Source: Pseudonocardia endophytica (GTDB lineage Bacteria; Actinomycetota; Actinomycetes; Mycobacteriales; Pseudonocardiaceae). Taken from it: DNA of 64,000 nucleotides. Location: contig NZ_SMFZ01000001.1 of the NCBI RefSeq assembly GCF_004339565.1, forward strand, positions 1,674,001 to 1,738,000, read 5' to 3'. The first letter of the stretch is position 1. Every line of letters starts with the position of its first letter. The position numbers and the translations under genes are program-made. Positions 33,169 to 40,407 of this stretch are shown one piece after another. Under the pieces are notes generated by a model that ran no database searches, had not been told where the DNA came from, and saw only the letters and a list, made by a program, of their open reading frames with translations.

Positions 33169-34367
33169 GGCTGTCCGGCGTCGTAGGTGTGGCCCGCCTT
33201 CCGCAGGCGGGTGACCAGGCTCAGCCCCATCGCCGTCGCGGGCGTGAGCGATCCCGCACGGTCCGGGAGATCGGTGTCCAGGGCGAGGCAGAGCGCGCTC
33301 TCGCCGAGCATCACAGCCGTCGCCGCGTAGCCCGGGTCACCCGGCCCCGCGACCGTCGCGCCGACCGTCCGGCCGTCGACCGTCGTGCCGGTGAACCGGA
33401 GCCGGAAGAACCCGTTCTGCCGGGTCTTCTCGCTCGGGCCGGTCCCCGGCTTCGGCAGCACGCGCTCCAGCAGCCTGCGCGTCGGGCCCAGCGAACCGGC
33501 GCCGACGACCGCGCCCAGCACGCCGGTCACCCCTGCGGCGGTCGCCGCTCCGGCGATCCCGCGCCCGGCCGCCATCCGCTCCTCGTAGCGCAGGCCGCGG
33601 CCGTACGCCCAGTCCTGCAGCGCGTTGCTGCGCCGCACGACCCGGGTGTTGTACGGCGCCATCACGAACGGCGCGGTCCAGGAACCGTCCGGCTCACGGT
33701 GGGGCGGCGCGGCGTCGCCCGGCTGGTCCCGCGCCGGTTCGGCGGCGGCGTCCGGGCTCAGCGAGTGCGGGCGCGACGCGGTCCGGCGCGCGTCCCGGTC
33801 CCCGGACACGGCCTCCAGCTGGCCGAGCAGCGACGCGAGCGTGCCGCCGCTGATCCCGCCGCGGATCGTCGCGACGGCACGGGCGTGCGCGAGATCGGCG
33901 CCCGCCGCGTCGTGCAGCAGCAGCATGCCGAGGTCGGACGGGATCGAGTCGAATCCGCAGGAGTGCACGATCCGCGCGCCCGACTCCCTGGCGATGGCGT
34001 CGGTCCGGTCGATGGCGTCGCGGACGAACAGCACCTCGCCGGTGAGGTCGCAGTAGTGCGTGCCGGCGCGGGCGCACGCCTCGACCAGCGGCATGCCGTA
34101 CCGCGCGTAGGGCCCGACGGTCGTCAGGACGACCGTCGTGGACCCCGCCATCGCCGCGACGGACGCCGGGTCGGACGAGTCCGCTGTGATCAGCGGCCAC
34201 TCGCGGGCGGCGGCCGGGAGCCCGGCCCGCACCCGCTCGAGCTTGTCGCGCGACCGTCCGGCCAGCGCGATGCGAGCGTCCGCGGGAGCGGCTCCGGCCA
34301 GGTACTCCGCCGTCAGCGCCCCGACGAACCCCGTCGCTCCGAAGACGACCACATCGTGTTCGCTCAT
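33165..34367 (-). CDS. Saccharopine dehydrogenase-like / trans-acting enoyl reductase family protein
   Basis: This 400-residue protein has an N-terminal Rossmann motif VVVFGATGFVGALTAEYLA, then GRSRDKLERVRAGL, TTVGPYARYGMPLVEACA and GTHYCDLTGEVLFVRD. These are shared by the saccharopine-dehydrogenase-like proteins and by the mycobacterial trans-acting enoyl reductase Rv2953. It probably uses NADP to reduce a lipid or polyketide substrate. True lysine metabolism is unlikely given the sequence type. Confidence 0.8.
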   Translation of the reverse strand: MSEHDVVVFGATGFVGALTAEYLAGAAPADARIALAGRSRDKLERVRAGLPAAAREWPLITADSSDPASVAAMAGSTTVVLTTVGPYARYGMPLVEACARAGTHYCDLTGEVLFVRDAIDRTDAIARESGARIVHSCGFDSIPSDLGMLLLHDAAGADLAHARAVATIRGGISGGTLASLLGQLEAVSGDRDARRTASRPHSLSPDAAAEPARDQPGDAAPPHREPDGSWTAPFVMAPYNTRVVRRSNALQDWAYGRGLRYEERMAAGRGIAGAATAAGVTGVLGAVVGAGSLGPTRRLLERVLPKPGTGPSEKTRQNGFFRLRFTGTTVDGRTVGATVAGPGDPGYAATAVMLGESALCLALDTDLPDRAGSLTPATAMGLSLVTRLRKAGHTYDAGQP

Positions 34368-34398
34368 CCGCGGAGCATGTCAGGAACGGTCCGGGCGA

Positions 34399-34779
34399 TC
34401 AGCTCCAGCCGCCGTAGGGCACGGTCAGGAACTCCATGACGTGCCCGCTCGGGTCGTCGAAGTAGACGCCGCGGCCGCCGTCGTTCGTGTTCGTCTCGCC
34501 GCTGGTGCGGTCCCACGGGCTCGGGCCGTAGGCGACGCCCTGCTCGCGCAGGCGGGCGAACGCCGCGTCGAACTCGTCGTCGGTGAGCAGGAACGCGTAG
34601 TGCTGCCCGCCGGTCGTGCCCGGGTCGTCGGCGTAGTCCAGGGACACGCCGTTGCCGGTCCGAACGACGAGGAACGGCCCGAACGGCGTCGGGTCCGGCA
34701 GGTCGAGCAGGCCGGTCAGGAACGTGGCCCCGAGCTTCTTGTCGAGGGACGCGACGATGGTGTGGTTCAGCTCAGCCAT
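34399..34779 (-). CDS. VOC (glyoxalase/bleomycin resistance) family protein
   Basis: A 126-residue single VOC domain starts MAELNHTIVASLDKKLGATF with an N-terminal His that can bind metal. The C-terminal Glu metal ligand is in GRGVYFDDPSGHVMEFLTV. The function is open: ring-cleavage dioxygenase-like, glyoxalase or binding protein. It is transcribed in the same direction as its neighbours. Confidence 0.85.
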   Translation of the reverse strand: MAELNHTIVASLDKKLGATFLTGLLDLPDPTPFGPFLVVRTGNGVSLDYADDPGTTGGQHYAFLLTDDEFDAAFARLREQGVAYGPSPWDRTSGETNTNDGGRGVYFDDPSGHVMEFLTVPYGGWS

Positions 34780-34807
34780 GCAACGAGGATGCGGGGTGAA
34801 GTCGGCT

Positions 34808-35833
34808 TCAGGTCAAGACCCTCGCGCGGAGCTCGTCGACGTCGAACGCGCCCGGCTCCATCCCCTCGCGCGCCGCACGCCGGGCGAGCCCGGTCAGCCG
34901 GGCGTTGACCGGCGCCGGGACCCCGACCCGGCGCCCGATCCGCACGACCTCGCCGTTCAGGAAGTCCGTCTCGATCGTGCCGGTGCCCCGGGCCAGCGAC
35001 TGCCAGCTCGAACTGCCCAAGCCGGGCGGCTCGCCGGGGACCGACTCGAACGACAGGCCGTCCGGCTGCCATCCCGCGCGGGACTCCTCGTCGCCGACGA
35101 CCGCGATGCCGGCCGCGTCGAACACGGCCCGTGCCTCCGCCTGCGCGGCCCGGCGCACGTCCTTCGCGCCGGACGCGTCGCCGAGCAGCGCCTCCAGGAC
35201 GTTGCCCAGGTTCGCGAGCAGCTTGCGGTACTTCCACTCCATGACCGCGTCCGGGCACCGGACCAGGCAGCCGGCCGGTTCCCAGTCGCGGACCAGTCCG
35301 TCGAACAGGGCGGTGTCGGCGGACGGATCGGTGGACGCGCCGAAGCGGCCGACGTGGAAGACCCCGCGCCGCGGCGTGCCCCGGACGATCACCTCACCGG
35401 GCTCCACCATGACCGTCGGGAACCAGACGCACAGGCCGTACACGCGCTCGACGTAGCGCAGCGCGATCTCCTCACCGGTCACGCCGTTCAACGCGACGAG
35501 CATCGGCAGCAGGTCCGCGACGCGGCCGACCGTGCCGTCGGGCCCGTGCACCGGCACGTCGGCCCACCCGGTCACGGCGGCCTCGGCGTCCTGGGTCTTC
35601 GTCGTCAGCACCAGGACGTCGTCGACGGTCAGGTAGGCGTCCTCGGCCGCGGTCACGACCGGGACCGGCACCGTGACCGTCGTGTCCGGGCAGCGCAGCG
35701 TGACACCGCCGGCCGCCATGGCGCGGGCGTGCTCGCCGCGGGCGACGAGCAGGACGTCGACGCCCTGCTGCGCCAGCAGGCCGCCGAGCGCGCTGCCCAC
35801 CGCACCGGCGCCGACGACGACGTAGCGGGTCAC
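34808..35833 (-). CDS. Ketopantoate reductase (ApbA/PanE) family protein
   Basis: The 341-residue protein has the N-terminal NADP motif YVVVGAGAVGSALGGLLAQQG. The family's middle Lys/Asn region is visible (VMEWKYRKLLANLGNVLEAL), and the C-terminal helical domain ends with a substrate Ser/Asn stretch (GTIETDFLNGEVV). It may be a true ketopantoate reductase for pantothenate synthesis or a paralogue acting on another 2-oxo acid. No pan genes lie nearby, so I leave the symbol empty. Four bases separate it from the SDR gene. Confidence 0.82.
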   Translation of the reverse strand: MTRYVVVGAGAVGSALGGLLAQQGVDVLLVARGEHARAMAAGGVTLRCPDTTVTVPVPVVTAAEDAYLTVDDVLVLTTKTQDAEAAVTGWADVPVHGPDGTVGRVADLLPMLVALNGVTGEEIALRYVERVYGLCVWFPTVMVEPGEVIVRGTPRRGVFHVGRFGASTDPSADTALFDGLVRDWEPAGCLVRCPDAVMEWKYRKLLANLGNVLEALLGDASGAKDVRRAAQAEARAVFDAAGIAVVGDEESRAGWQPDGLSFESVPGEPPGLGSSSWQSLARGTGTIETDFLNGEVVRIGRRVGVPAPVNARLTGLARRAAREGMEPGAFDVDELRARVLT

Positions 35834-35836
35834 GGC

Positions 35837-36607
35837 TCAGTGGTCCGACCAGTCGACCTTCGGCGGCCGGGGGCTCCCCTTCGGACCGGGTACGCCGCGG
35901 AAGCCGTACGGCGCGGGCTCACGGCCGGGCTGCACGAACCAGCACTCCCCCGTCCCCTGACCCTCCAGGATCTGTTCGACGGCGGCGGCGACGTCGTCCG
36001 CGGTGAGCAGCGGGAAGTCGGCGAACCGGTCCTTGGCGCGCGCGATCAGCGGGGTGTCCGCGAAGCCGGGGCAGACGGCGTTGACGCGGATGCCGTCCGG
36101 CTCGAGCACCGGGGCGGACGACCGCACGTAGCCGACGACGGCGTGCTTCGTCGCCGTGTACAGCGCGTCGCCGGGCATCGGCACGATCCCGGCCAGCGAC
36201 GACGTCGCGACGATGTCGCCGCCCCCGGCCCGTCGCAGCGCCGGCACGGCGGCGGTCAGACCGAACACGACGTGGTCCAGGTTCACGCCCATGATCCGGC
36301 GGTAGCCCGCGACGTCGAGGTCCTCGACCCCGGACTGCCCGCTGGTCATCCCGGCGTTGAGGAACACGACGTCCAGGCGCCCGAAGCGCTCCTCCGTCTT
36401 CGCGACGGCGGCCGGCATGGCCTCCGGGTCCGTCACGTCGCCGGGCAGCGCCAGACCGCCGGACGGCTCCGCGATCGCCGTGGCGCCGTCGGCGTCCCGG
36501 TCCGCGACGGCGACCTGCGCACCGGCCGCCACCAGCCGTCCGACCGTCGCCGCACCGATGCCCGACGCGCCGCCGGTGACGAGAGCGACCTTGCCCGAGA
36601 GATCCAT
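35837..36607 (-). CDS. Short-chain dehydrogenase/reductase
   Basis: This 256-residue classical SDR has the cofactor motif VALVTGGASGIGAATV, VFLNAGM, the catalytic Ser in VATSSLAGI and the catalytic YTATKHA. An acidic residue after the second strand (VADRDADG) suggests NAD(H) preference. The substrate is unknown. It is probably co-transcribed with the downstream ApbA-like gene. Confidence 0.88.
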   Translation of the reverse strand: MDLSGKVALVTGGASGIGAATVGRLVAAGAQVAVADRDADGATAIAEPSGGLALPGDVTDPEAMPAAVAKTEERFGRLDVVFLNAGMTSGQSGVEDLDVAGYRRIMGVNLDHVVFGLTAAVPALRRAGGGDIVATSSLAGIVPMPGDALYTATKHAVVGYVRSSAPVLEPDGIRVNAVCPGFADTPLIARAKDRFADFPLLTADDVAAAVEQILEGQGTGECWFVQPGREPAPYGFRGVPGPKGSPRPPKVDWSDH

Positions 36608-36643
36608 GCCGTCACCCTGCCACTCGTGGGCCCGCCGCGACCA

Positions 36644-36705
36644 TGATCACCTGACACTCAGGGCTGCCGCCGGCCCGATCGACAGCCATGGGTGCCAGGT
36701 GATCA
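36644..36705. terminator. Long palindrome between the M20 peptidase and SDR genes
   Basis: Two arms of 23 bases (36644-36666 and 36683-36705) pair with three mismatches; the outer part is TGATCACCTG/CAGGTGATCA. The 16-base loop is G+C-rich. It lies just after the M20 peptidase stop and before the SDR start, in the same direction as both, so it should separate their transcripts. Confidence 0.6.
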
Positions 36706-36736
36706 CGCGGAGCGGAGGCTCTGTCGATGTTCCTGC

Positions 36737-38071
36737 TCACGCTGTTCGCAGGAAGCGGTCCAGGACCCGGGTGCCGAACGTCAGGGCGTCGACGGGCACA
36801 CGCTCGTCGATGCCGTGGAACAGGCTGGCGAAGTCCAGGTCCGGGGGCAGGCGCAAAGGCGCGAACCCGTAGCAGTCCATGCCGAGCTTGGCGAAGGACT
36901 TGGCGTCCGTGCCGCCGGAGAGCATGTACGGGGTGATCTCCGCCGTCGGGTCCTCGGTGCGCAGGGCGGCGTGCATGGCCTCGGTCAGCGCGCCGTCGAA
37001 CGGCGTCTCCACCGACGGCAGGTCGGTGATCCACTCGCGCTCGACGTCCGGGCCGATCAGCTCGTCGACCTCGGCCAGGAACGCGTCGCGACGCCCGGGC
37101 AGGATCCGGCAGTCGATCACGGCCTCCGCGGTCGACGGGATGACGTTCGACTTGTAGCCGGCCGACAGCATGGTCGGGTTCGCGGTGTCCCGGACGGTGG
37201 CACCGACCATCCGGGCGATCGGGCCGAGCTTGGCCATCGCGCCCTCCAGGTCCTCCTCGGGGAGCTCCTGCCCGGTCAGCTCCCGCATGCGCTCGACGAA
37301 CGCGCGCACGGTGTCGGTCAGCACGATCGGGAACGTGTGGTTGCCCAGACGACCGACGGCCTCGGACAGCGTGGTCACGGCGTTGTCGTCGTGCAGGAAC
37401 GAGCCGTGGCCCGGCTTGCCGCGCGCCCGCAGCCGCATCCACGCCATCGACTTCTCGGCCGACTCGACCAGGTAGACGCGACGGTCGTCGGCGTAGGTCA
37501 GCGAGAACCCGCCGACCTCCCCGACCGCCTCGGTGCACCCCTCGAACAGGTCCGGCCGGTTCGCGACGAGCCACTGCGCACCGAACTTGCCGCCGGCCTC
37601 CTCGTCGGCGACGAACGCCCACACGATGTCCCGCGGCGGCACGATCCCCTCACGCCTGAACCGTCGGGCGACGGCCAGCATCATCGCGTCCATGTCCTTC
37701 ATGTCGACGGCGCCGCGGCCCCACACGTAGCCGTCCTGCACCGCCCCGGAGAACGGATGCACCGACCACTCGCCCGGATCGGCGGGCACGACGTCCAGGT
37801 GGCCGTGCACGAGCAGCGCGCCCCGCTCCCGGTCGGCCCCCTCCAGGCGGGCGATCACGTTCATCCGCTTCGGCGCCCCGGACTCCAGGACCTCGACCTC
37901 GTACCCGACCTCGCGCAGCTTCGCCGCCACGTAGTCGGCGGCCTCCGCCTCGCCGGCCAGCGTCTCGGGGTCCGCCGTGTTCGACGTGTCGATCCTGATC
38001 AGCTCGGAACAGAGCTCGACGACCTCGGCCTCGGCGGAACTCGGGCTGCCCTGGGGATTCGTGCCGGTCAT
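36737..38071 (-). CDS. M20/M25/M40 family metallo-hydrolase
   Basis: This 444-residue dizinc peptidase-like enzyme has the metal and catalytic motifs LLVHGHLDVVPAD, WGRGAVDMKDMDAM and FVADEEAGG, followed by the dimerisation domain and a final His in SGGTDAKSFAKLG. Family members include DapE, ArgE, carboxypeptidases and dipeptidases. Its length and the EWSVHPFSG motif fit the broad dipeptidase/peptidase group rather than DapE. No signal peptide is visible. Confidence 0.88.
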   Translation of the reverse strand: MTGTNPQGSPSSAEAEVVELCSELIRIDTSNTADPETLAGEAEAADYVAAKLREVGYEVEVLESGAPKRMNVIARLEGADRERGALLVHGHLDVVPADPGEWSVHPFSGAVQDGYVWGRGAVDMKDMDAMMLAVARRFRREGIVPPRDIVWAFVADEEAGGKFGAQWLVANRPDLFEGCTEAVGEVGGFSLTYADDRRVYLVESAEKSMAWMRLRARGKPGHGSFLHDDNAVTTLSEAVGRLGNHTFPIVLTDTVRAFVERMRELTGQELPEEDLEGAMAKLGPIARMVGATVRDTANPTMLSAGYKSNVIPSTAEAVIDCRILPGRRDAFLAEVDELIGPDVEREWITDLPSVETPFDGALTEAMHAALRTEDPTAEITPYMLSGGTDAKSFAKLGMDCYGFAPLRLPPDLDFASLFHGIDERVPVDALTFGTRVLDRFLRTA

Positions 38072-38160
38072 GCCCGACTTCCTACCACCGGGGTGGGCCG
38101 TCGGCCCGCCCGTGACCGTCCGCTATGCTCTGCATCGCAGCGGCTCCGGTGAGTCGCTCG

Positions 38161-38244
38161 GTCCGAGTGGCGGAATGGCAGACGCGCTAGCTTGAGGTGC
38201 TAGTCCCCGAGTAGGGGGTGGGGGTTCAAGTCCCCCCTCGGACA
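38161..38244 (+). tRNA. tRNA-Leu, anticodon GAG
   Basis: The cloverleaf folds clearly. The acceptor arm GTCCGAG pairs with CTCGGAC, with discriminator A at 38244. The anticodon arm CTAGC-TTGAGGT-GCTAG carries GAG. A long variable arm typical of leucine tRNA is present, as is a T arm GGGGG-TTCAAGT-CCCCC. CCA is not encoded. It lies at the left border of the siderophore region. Confidence 0.95.
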
Positions 38245-38656
38245 CGTTGATCATGCCCTGACCTGTGGTCAGTCCACATCGATGATGGGAACGCCGCTCG
38301 TTCCCGCTGGTCAGGCGACGGGGGTCCAGTCCCGGCCGATCTCGATTGACCGTCACCAGCGTCGACCTCAGGTCATGTGGAAGGAAGACGCCACGCCCGT
38401 GTTCGCCCGGTGCGCGAGTTCCGCGCGCATTGTGCTCGCGACGCGGTTCGCGAGCGCGCTCCTCCTCGTCATCGAACCCTTCGCCCCGGGCAGCCACGGC
38501 CCGGACGACGTCCCATAGGGCGGCGATCGCTCGTCGCCCGGGTCCACAGTGTCCGCGCCGCGGCGCGGCGATGCGTCGCCCGTATCGTTCTCTCTTCCAC
38601 GGCAGGTATCGCGACCAGACGCCAGGTCATGGTCGGCCGGGGCACCTTCCCACTGG
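38245..38656. other. 412-base region without a recognisable gene
   Basis: Between the tRNA-Leu and the TetR gene, short open frames exist on both strands (for example 38282-38518 on the plus strand), but none has a ribosome binding site, a known domain or convincing protein character. I found no repeat of the tRNA 3' end in the window. It may hold decayed sequence from an insertion beside the tRNA. Confidence 0.6.
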
Positions 38657-39310
38657 TCAGCAGTTGCCGGTGTGACTACCGCCCAGAGCGGCAAAACCTG
38701 AGGACCAGTGATCGAATGCCGCATCTGTCAACGCACCGACATCGGTGCCGGCGGGCGCATTCGCCCACAGCCGCAACACGGTCTCGCGGACGGCGACAGC
38801 GGTTTCGGCGAACAGCTGGGGTTCGAGATCGCCGGGCTCACTGCCGAGCCGGTCTGCCGCCCATGCGGCAATGACCTCCCGGAGGCGTGCGTTGAACAGT
38901 GCGATCGACGGGACCAGGCCGGGATCCTCGCGGACGGCACGGTACAGCGGCAGGACCTGATCCATGGAGGCGTAGGTCGTGGCGATCCGTTCGACGACGG
39001 CGCGCAGCCCGGCCACCAGCGGCTCGTGGCGGGGACGGTCGCGCAGCAGGGGCGCGAACTCGTCGGCCTGATGGAGCAGCGGCTCGGTGAACGCGTCCTC
39101 CTTGGACGCGAAGTAGCGGAAGAACGTCCGGCGCGACACCCCGGCCGCGGCGGCGATGTCGTCGGCCGTGGTCGCCGCGACCCCCCGGGTGAGGAACAGA
39201 TGCACGGTCGCTCGGGCGAGTGCGCCCCGCGTCGCGTCCATCCGGTCGGCCCAGCCACGGCCGGGAACGGACGAATCACCACGGAAGGATGGCACTGTGG
39301 TGTCATCCAT
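38657..39310 (-). CDS. TetR/AcrR family transcriptional regulator of the siderophore region
   Basis: This 217-residue protein has a TetR DNA-binding domain (ATVHLFLTRGVAATT, DDIAAAAGVSRRTFFRYFASKEDA) and a helical ligand domain. The ATG at 39310 leaves only 16 bases to the divergent substrate-binding protein. A start at the ATG at 39241 (MDATRGALARA), just before the HTH, would give a normal promoter space. It probably senses a ligand linked to the neighbouring siderophore genes. Iron control may also apply, because the iron-box-like site overlaps its proposed start. Confidence 0.83.
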   Translation of the reverse strand: MDDTTVPSFRGDSSVPGRGWADRMDATRGALARATVHLFLTRGVAATTADDIAAAAGVSRRTFFRYFASKEDAFTEPLLHQADEFAPLLRDRPRHEPLVAGLRAVVERIATTYASMDQVLPLYRAVREDPGLVPSIALFNARLREVIAAWAADRLGSEPGDLEPQLFAETAVAVRETVLRLWANAPAGTDVGALTDAAFDHWSSGFAALGGSHTGNC

Positions 39311-39326
39311 GGTTAGGCTGCCCTAT
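39308..39326. promoter_or_regulatory. Iron-box-like site (IdeR/DmdR type) at the divergent starts
   Basis: The core TTAGGCTGCCCTAT (39313-39326) closely follows the actinobacterial iron-box pattern TTAGGCTnnCCTAA, and the full 19-base window agrees at about 13 positions with the IdeR/DtxR consensus. It directly precedes the ATG at 39327 of the binding-protein gene. Repression by an IdeR/DmdR protein with Fe2+ would switch on uptake and synthesis in low iron. No binding test is available. Confidence 0.55.
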
Positions 39327-40361
39327 ATGCAGCGTTCCCCGCTCCTCGCATCGAGTGATCGTCGCACGGTCGGCGTGCTCGGGCCGGTCCGGCGAGGTCG
39401 GCCGATCGTGGTGCTCCTGGCCGGTCTGCTGGTGCTCACGGGGTGTGGATCGGCGGGGACCGCACCCGCGCCCGCCGCGGGCGGCGCCGTCGACCACGCC
39501 GCGGGTCGCACCGAGGTCCCGGCCGACGCCCAGCGCGTCGTCGCACTCGACGAGAACGCAGGCCTGTTGCTCTACGAGCTGGGCAAGCAGCCGGTCGAGG
39601 CGCTCGGCACGTTCTCCAGCGTGGGCGTCAAGGAGATCCTCACGCAGGCCGGCACGCCGGTCGAGCCCGCCGACTTCGCGGCGCCGCCGGTGGAGCGGGT
39701 CGCCGCGCTGAACCCCGACCTGATCGTCGGGTCGGCGACGCCGGGCGCGATCGAGGCCTACCCGCGGCTGTCGCAGGTGGCCCCGACCGTCCTCGCCGGG
39801 TACAGCGACCCGTGGTCGAAGCAGCTGGCGGTGGCCGGCGCAGCGGTGAACAAGGCGGACGTCGCGCAGCAGCGGACCGCCACCCTGCAGACGAAGATCG
39901 ACGACACGCGTCGCGAGCTGCAGGAGCGGGGCATCGCGGGGCAGTCGGTCTCGGTGCTCGGCTCGATCAGCGGCTTCCCGTTCGCGCTGCCGTCCGAGTC
40001 CAGCGCCGGCGAGCTGATCACCGGTCTCGGCCTGACCCGGCCGAAGGCCCAAGCGCCCGGGGCGCCGATGACCGAGGGCGGCATCGCCGTCTCGCCGGAG
40101 CGCCTGTCCGAGCACGACGCGGACCACATTCTGGTCCTGACCGGCTCGATGTGGTCGGACAAGGAGATCACCGGTCTGCCGACGGCCGGGCAGCTGCGCG
40201 GTCCGAAGGCGACCGTCGACGGCGAGCAGTGGACGAACACGAACCCGTTCGCCGTGGACTGGATGCTGCGCGACATGCGGGCCGTGCTCCTGAACGACGG
40301 GACGGTCGGGACGGGCGCCGACGTGGTCGCCCGGTGGAGGCAGTACAGCGGCGCGTCCTGA
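39327..40361 (+). CDS. Fe-siderophore ABC transporter substrate-binding lipoprotein
   Basis: This 344-residue lipoprotein has a signal peptide with lipobox VLTGC (Cys40), followed by an Ala/Pro linker. A FepB/FecB-type (PF01497) binding fold follows, with VVALDENAGLLLYEL, LNPDLIVGSA, YPRLSQVAPTVLAG and AVDWMLRDMRAVLL. It should capture an iron-loaded siderophore outside the membrane. The start at ATG 39327 places the iron-box-like site immediately upstream; an ATG at 39309 is also in frame but lies inside that site. The ABC half-transporters follow on the same strand. Confidence 0.85.
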   Translation: MQRSPLLASSDRRTVGVLGPVRRGRPIVVLLAGLLVLTGCGSAGTAPAPAAGGAVDHAAGRTEVPADAQRVVALDENAGLLLYELGKQPVEALGTFSSVGVKEILTQAGTPVEPADFAAPPVERVAALNPDLIVGSATPGAIEAYPRLSQVAPTVLAGYSDPWSKQLAVAGAAVNKADVAQQRTATLQTKIDDTRRELQERGIAGQSVSVLGSISGFPFALPSESSAGELITGLGLTRPKAQAPGAPMTEGGIAVSPERLSEHDADHILVLTGSMWSDKEITGLPTAGQLRGPKATVDGEQWTNTNPFAVDWMLRDMRAVLLNDGTVGTGADVVARWRQYSGAS

Positions 40362-40407
40362 CCGGCCGGTCGTACGTCATTCATGATCGTGGGGGAAGCG
40401 GGACATC

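Noticed and set aside
38282-38518. A 78-codon plus-strand frame after the tRNA
   Set aside because: No ribosome binding site, no recognisable domain, overlapping frames of equal length on the other strand.
40360-40371. The 12-base palindrome GACCGGCCGGTC at the end of the binding-protein gene
   Set aside because: It overlaps the stop codon, and short G+C palindromes are expected by chance in such DNA.
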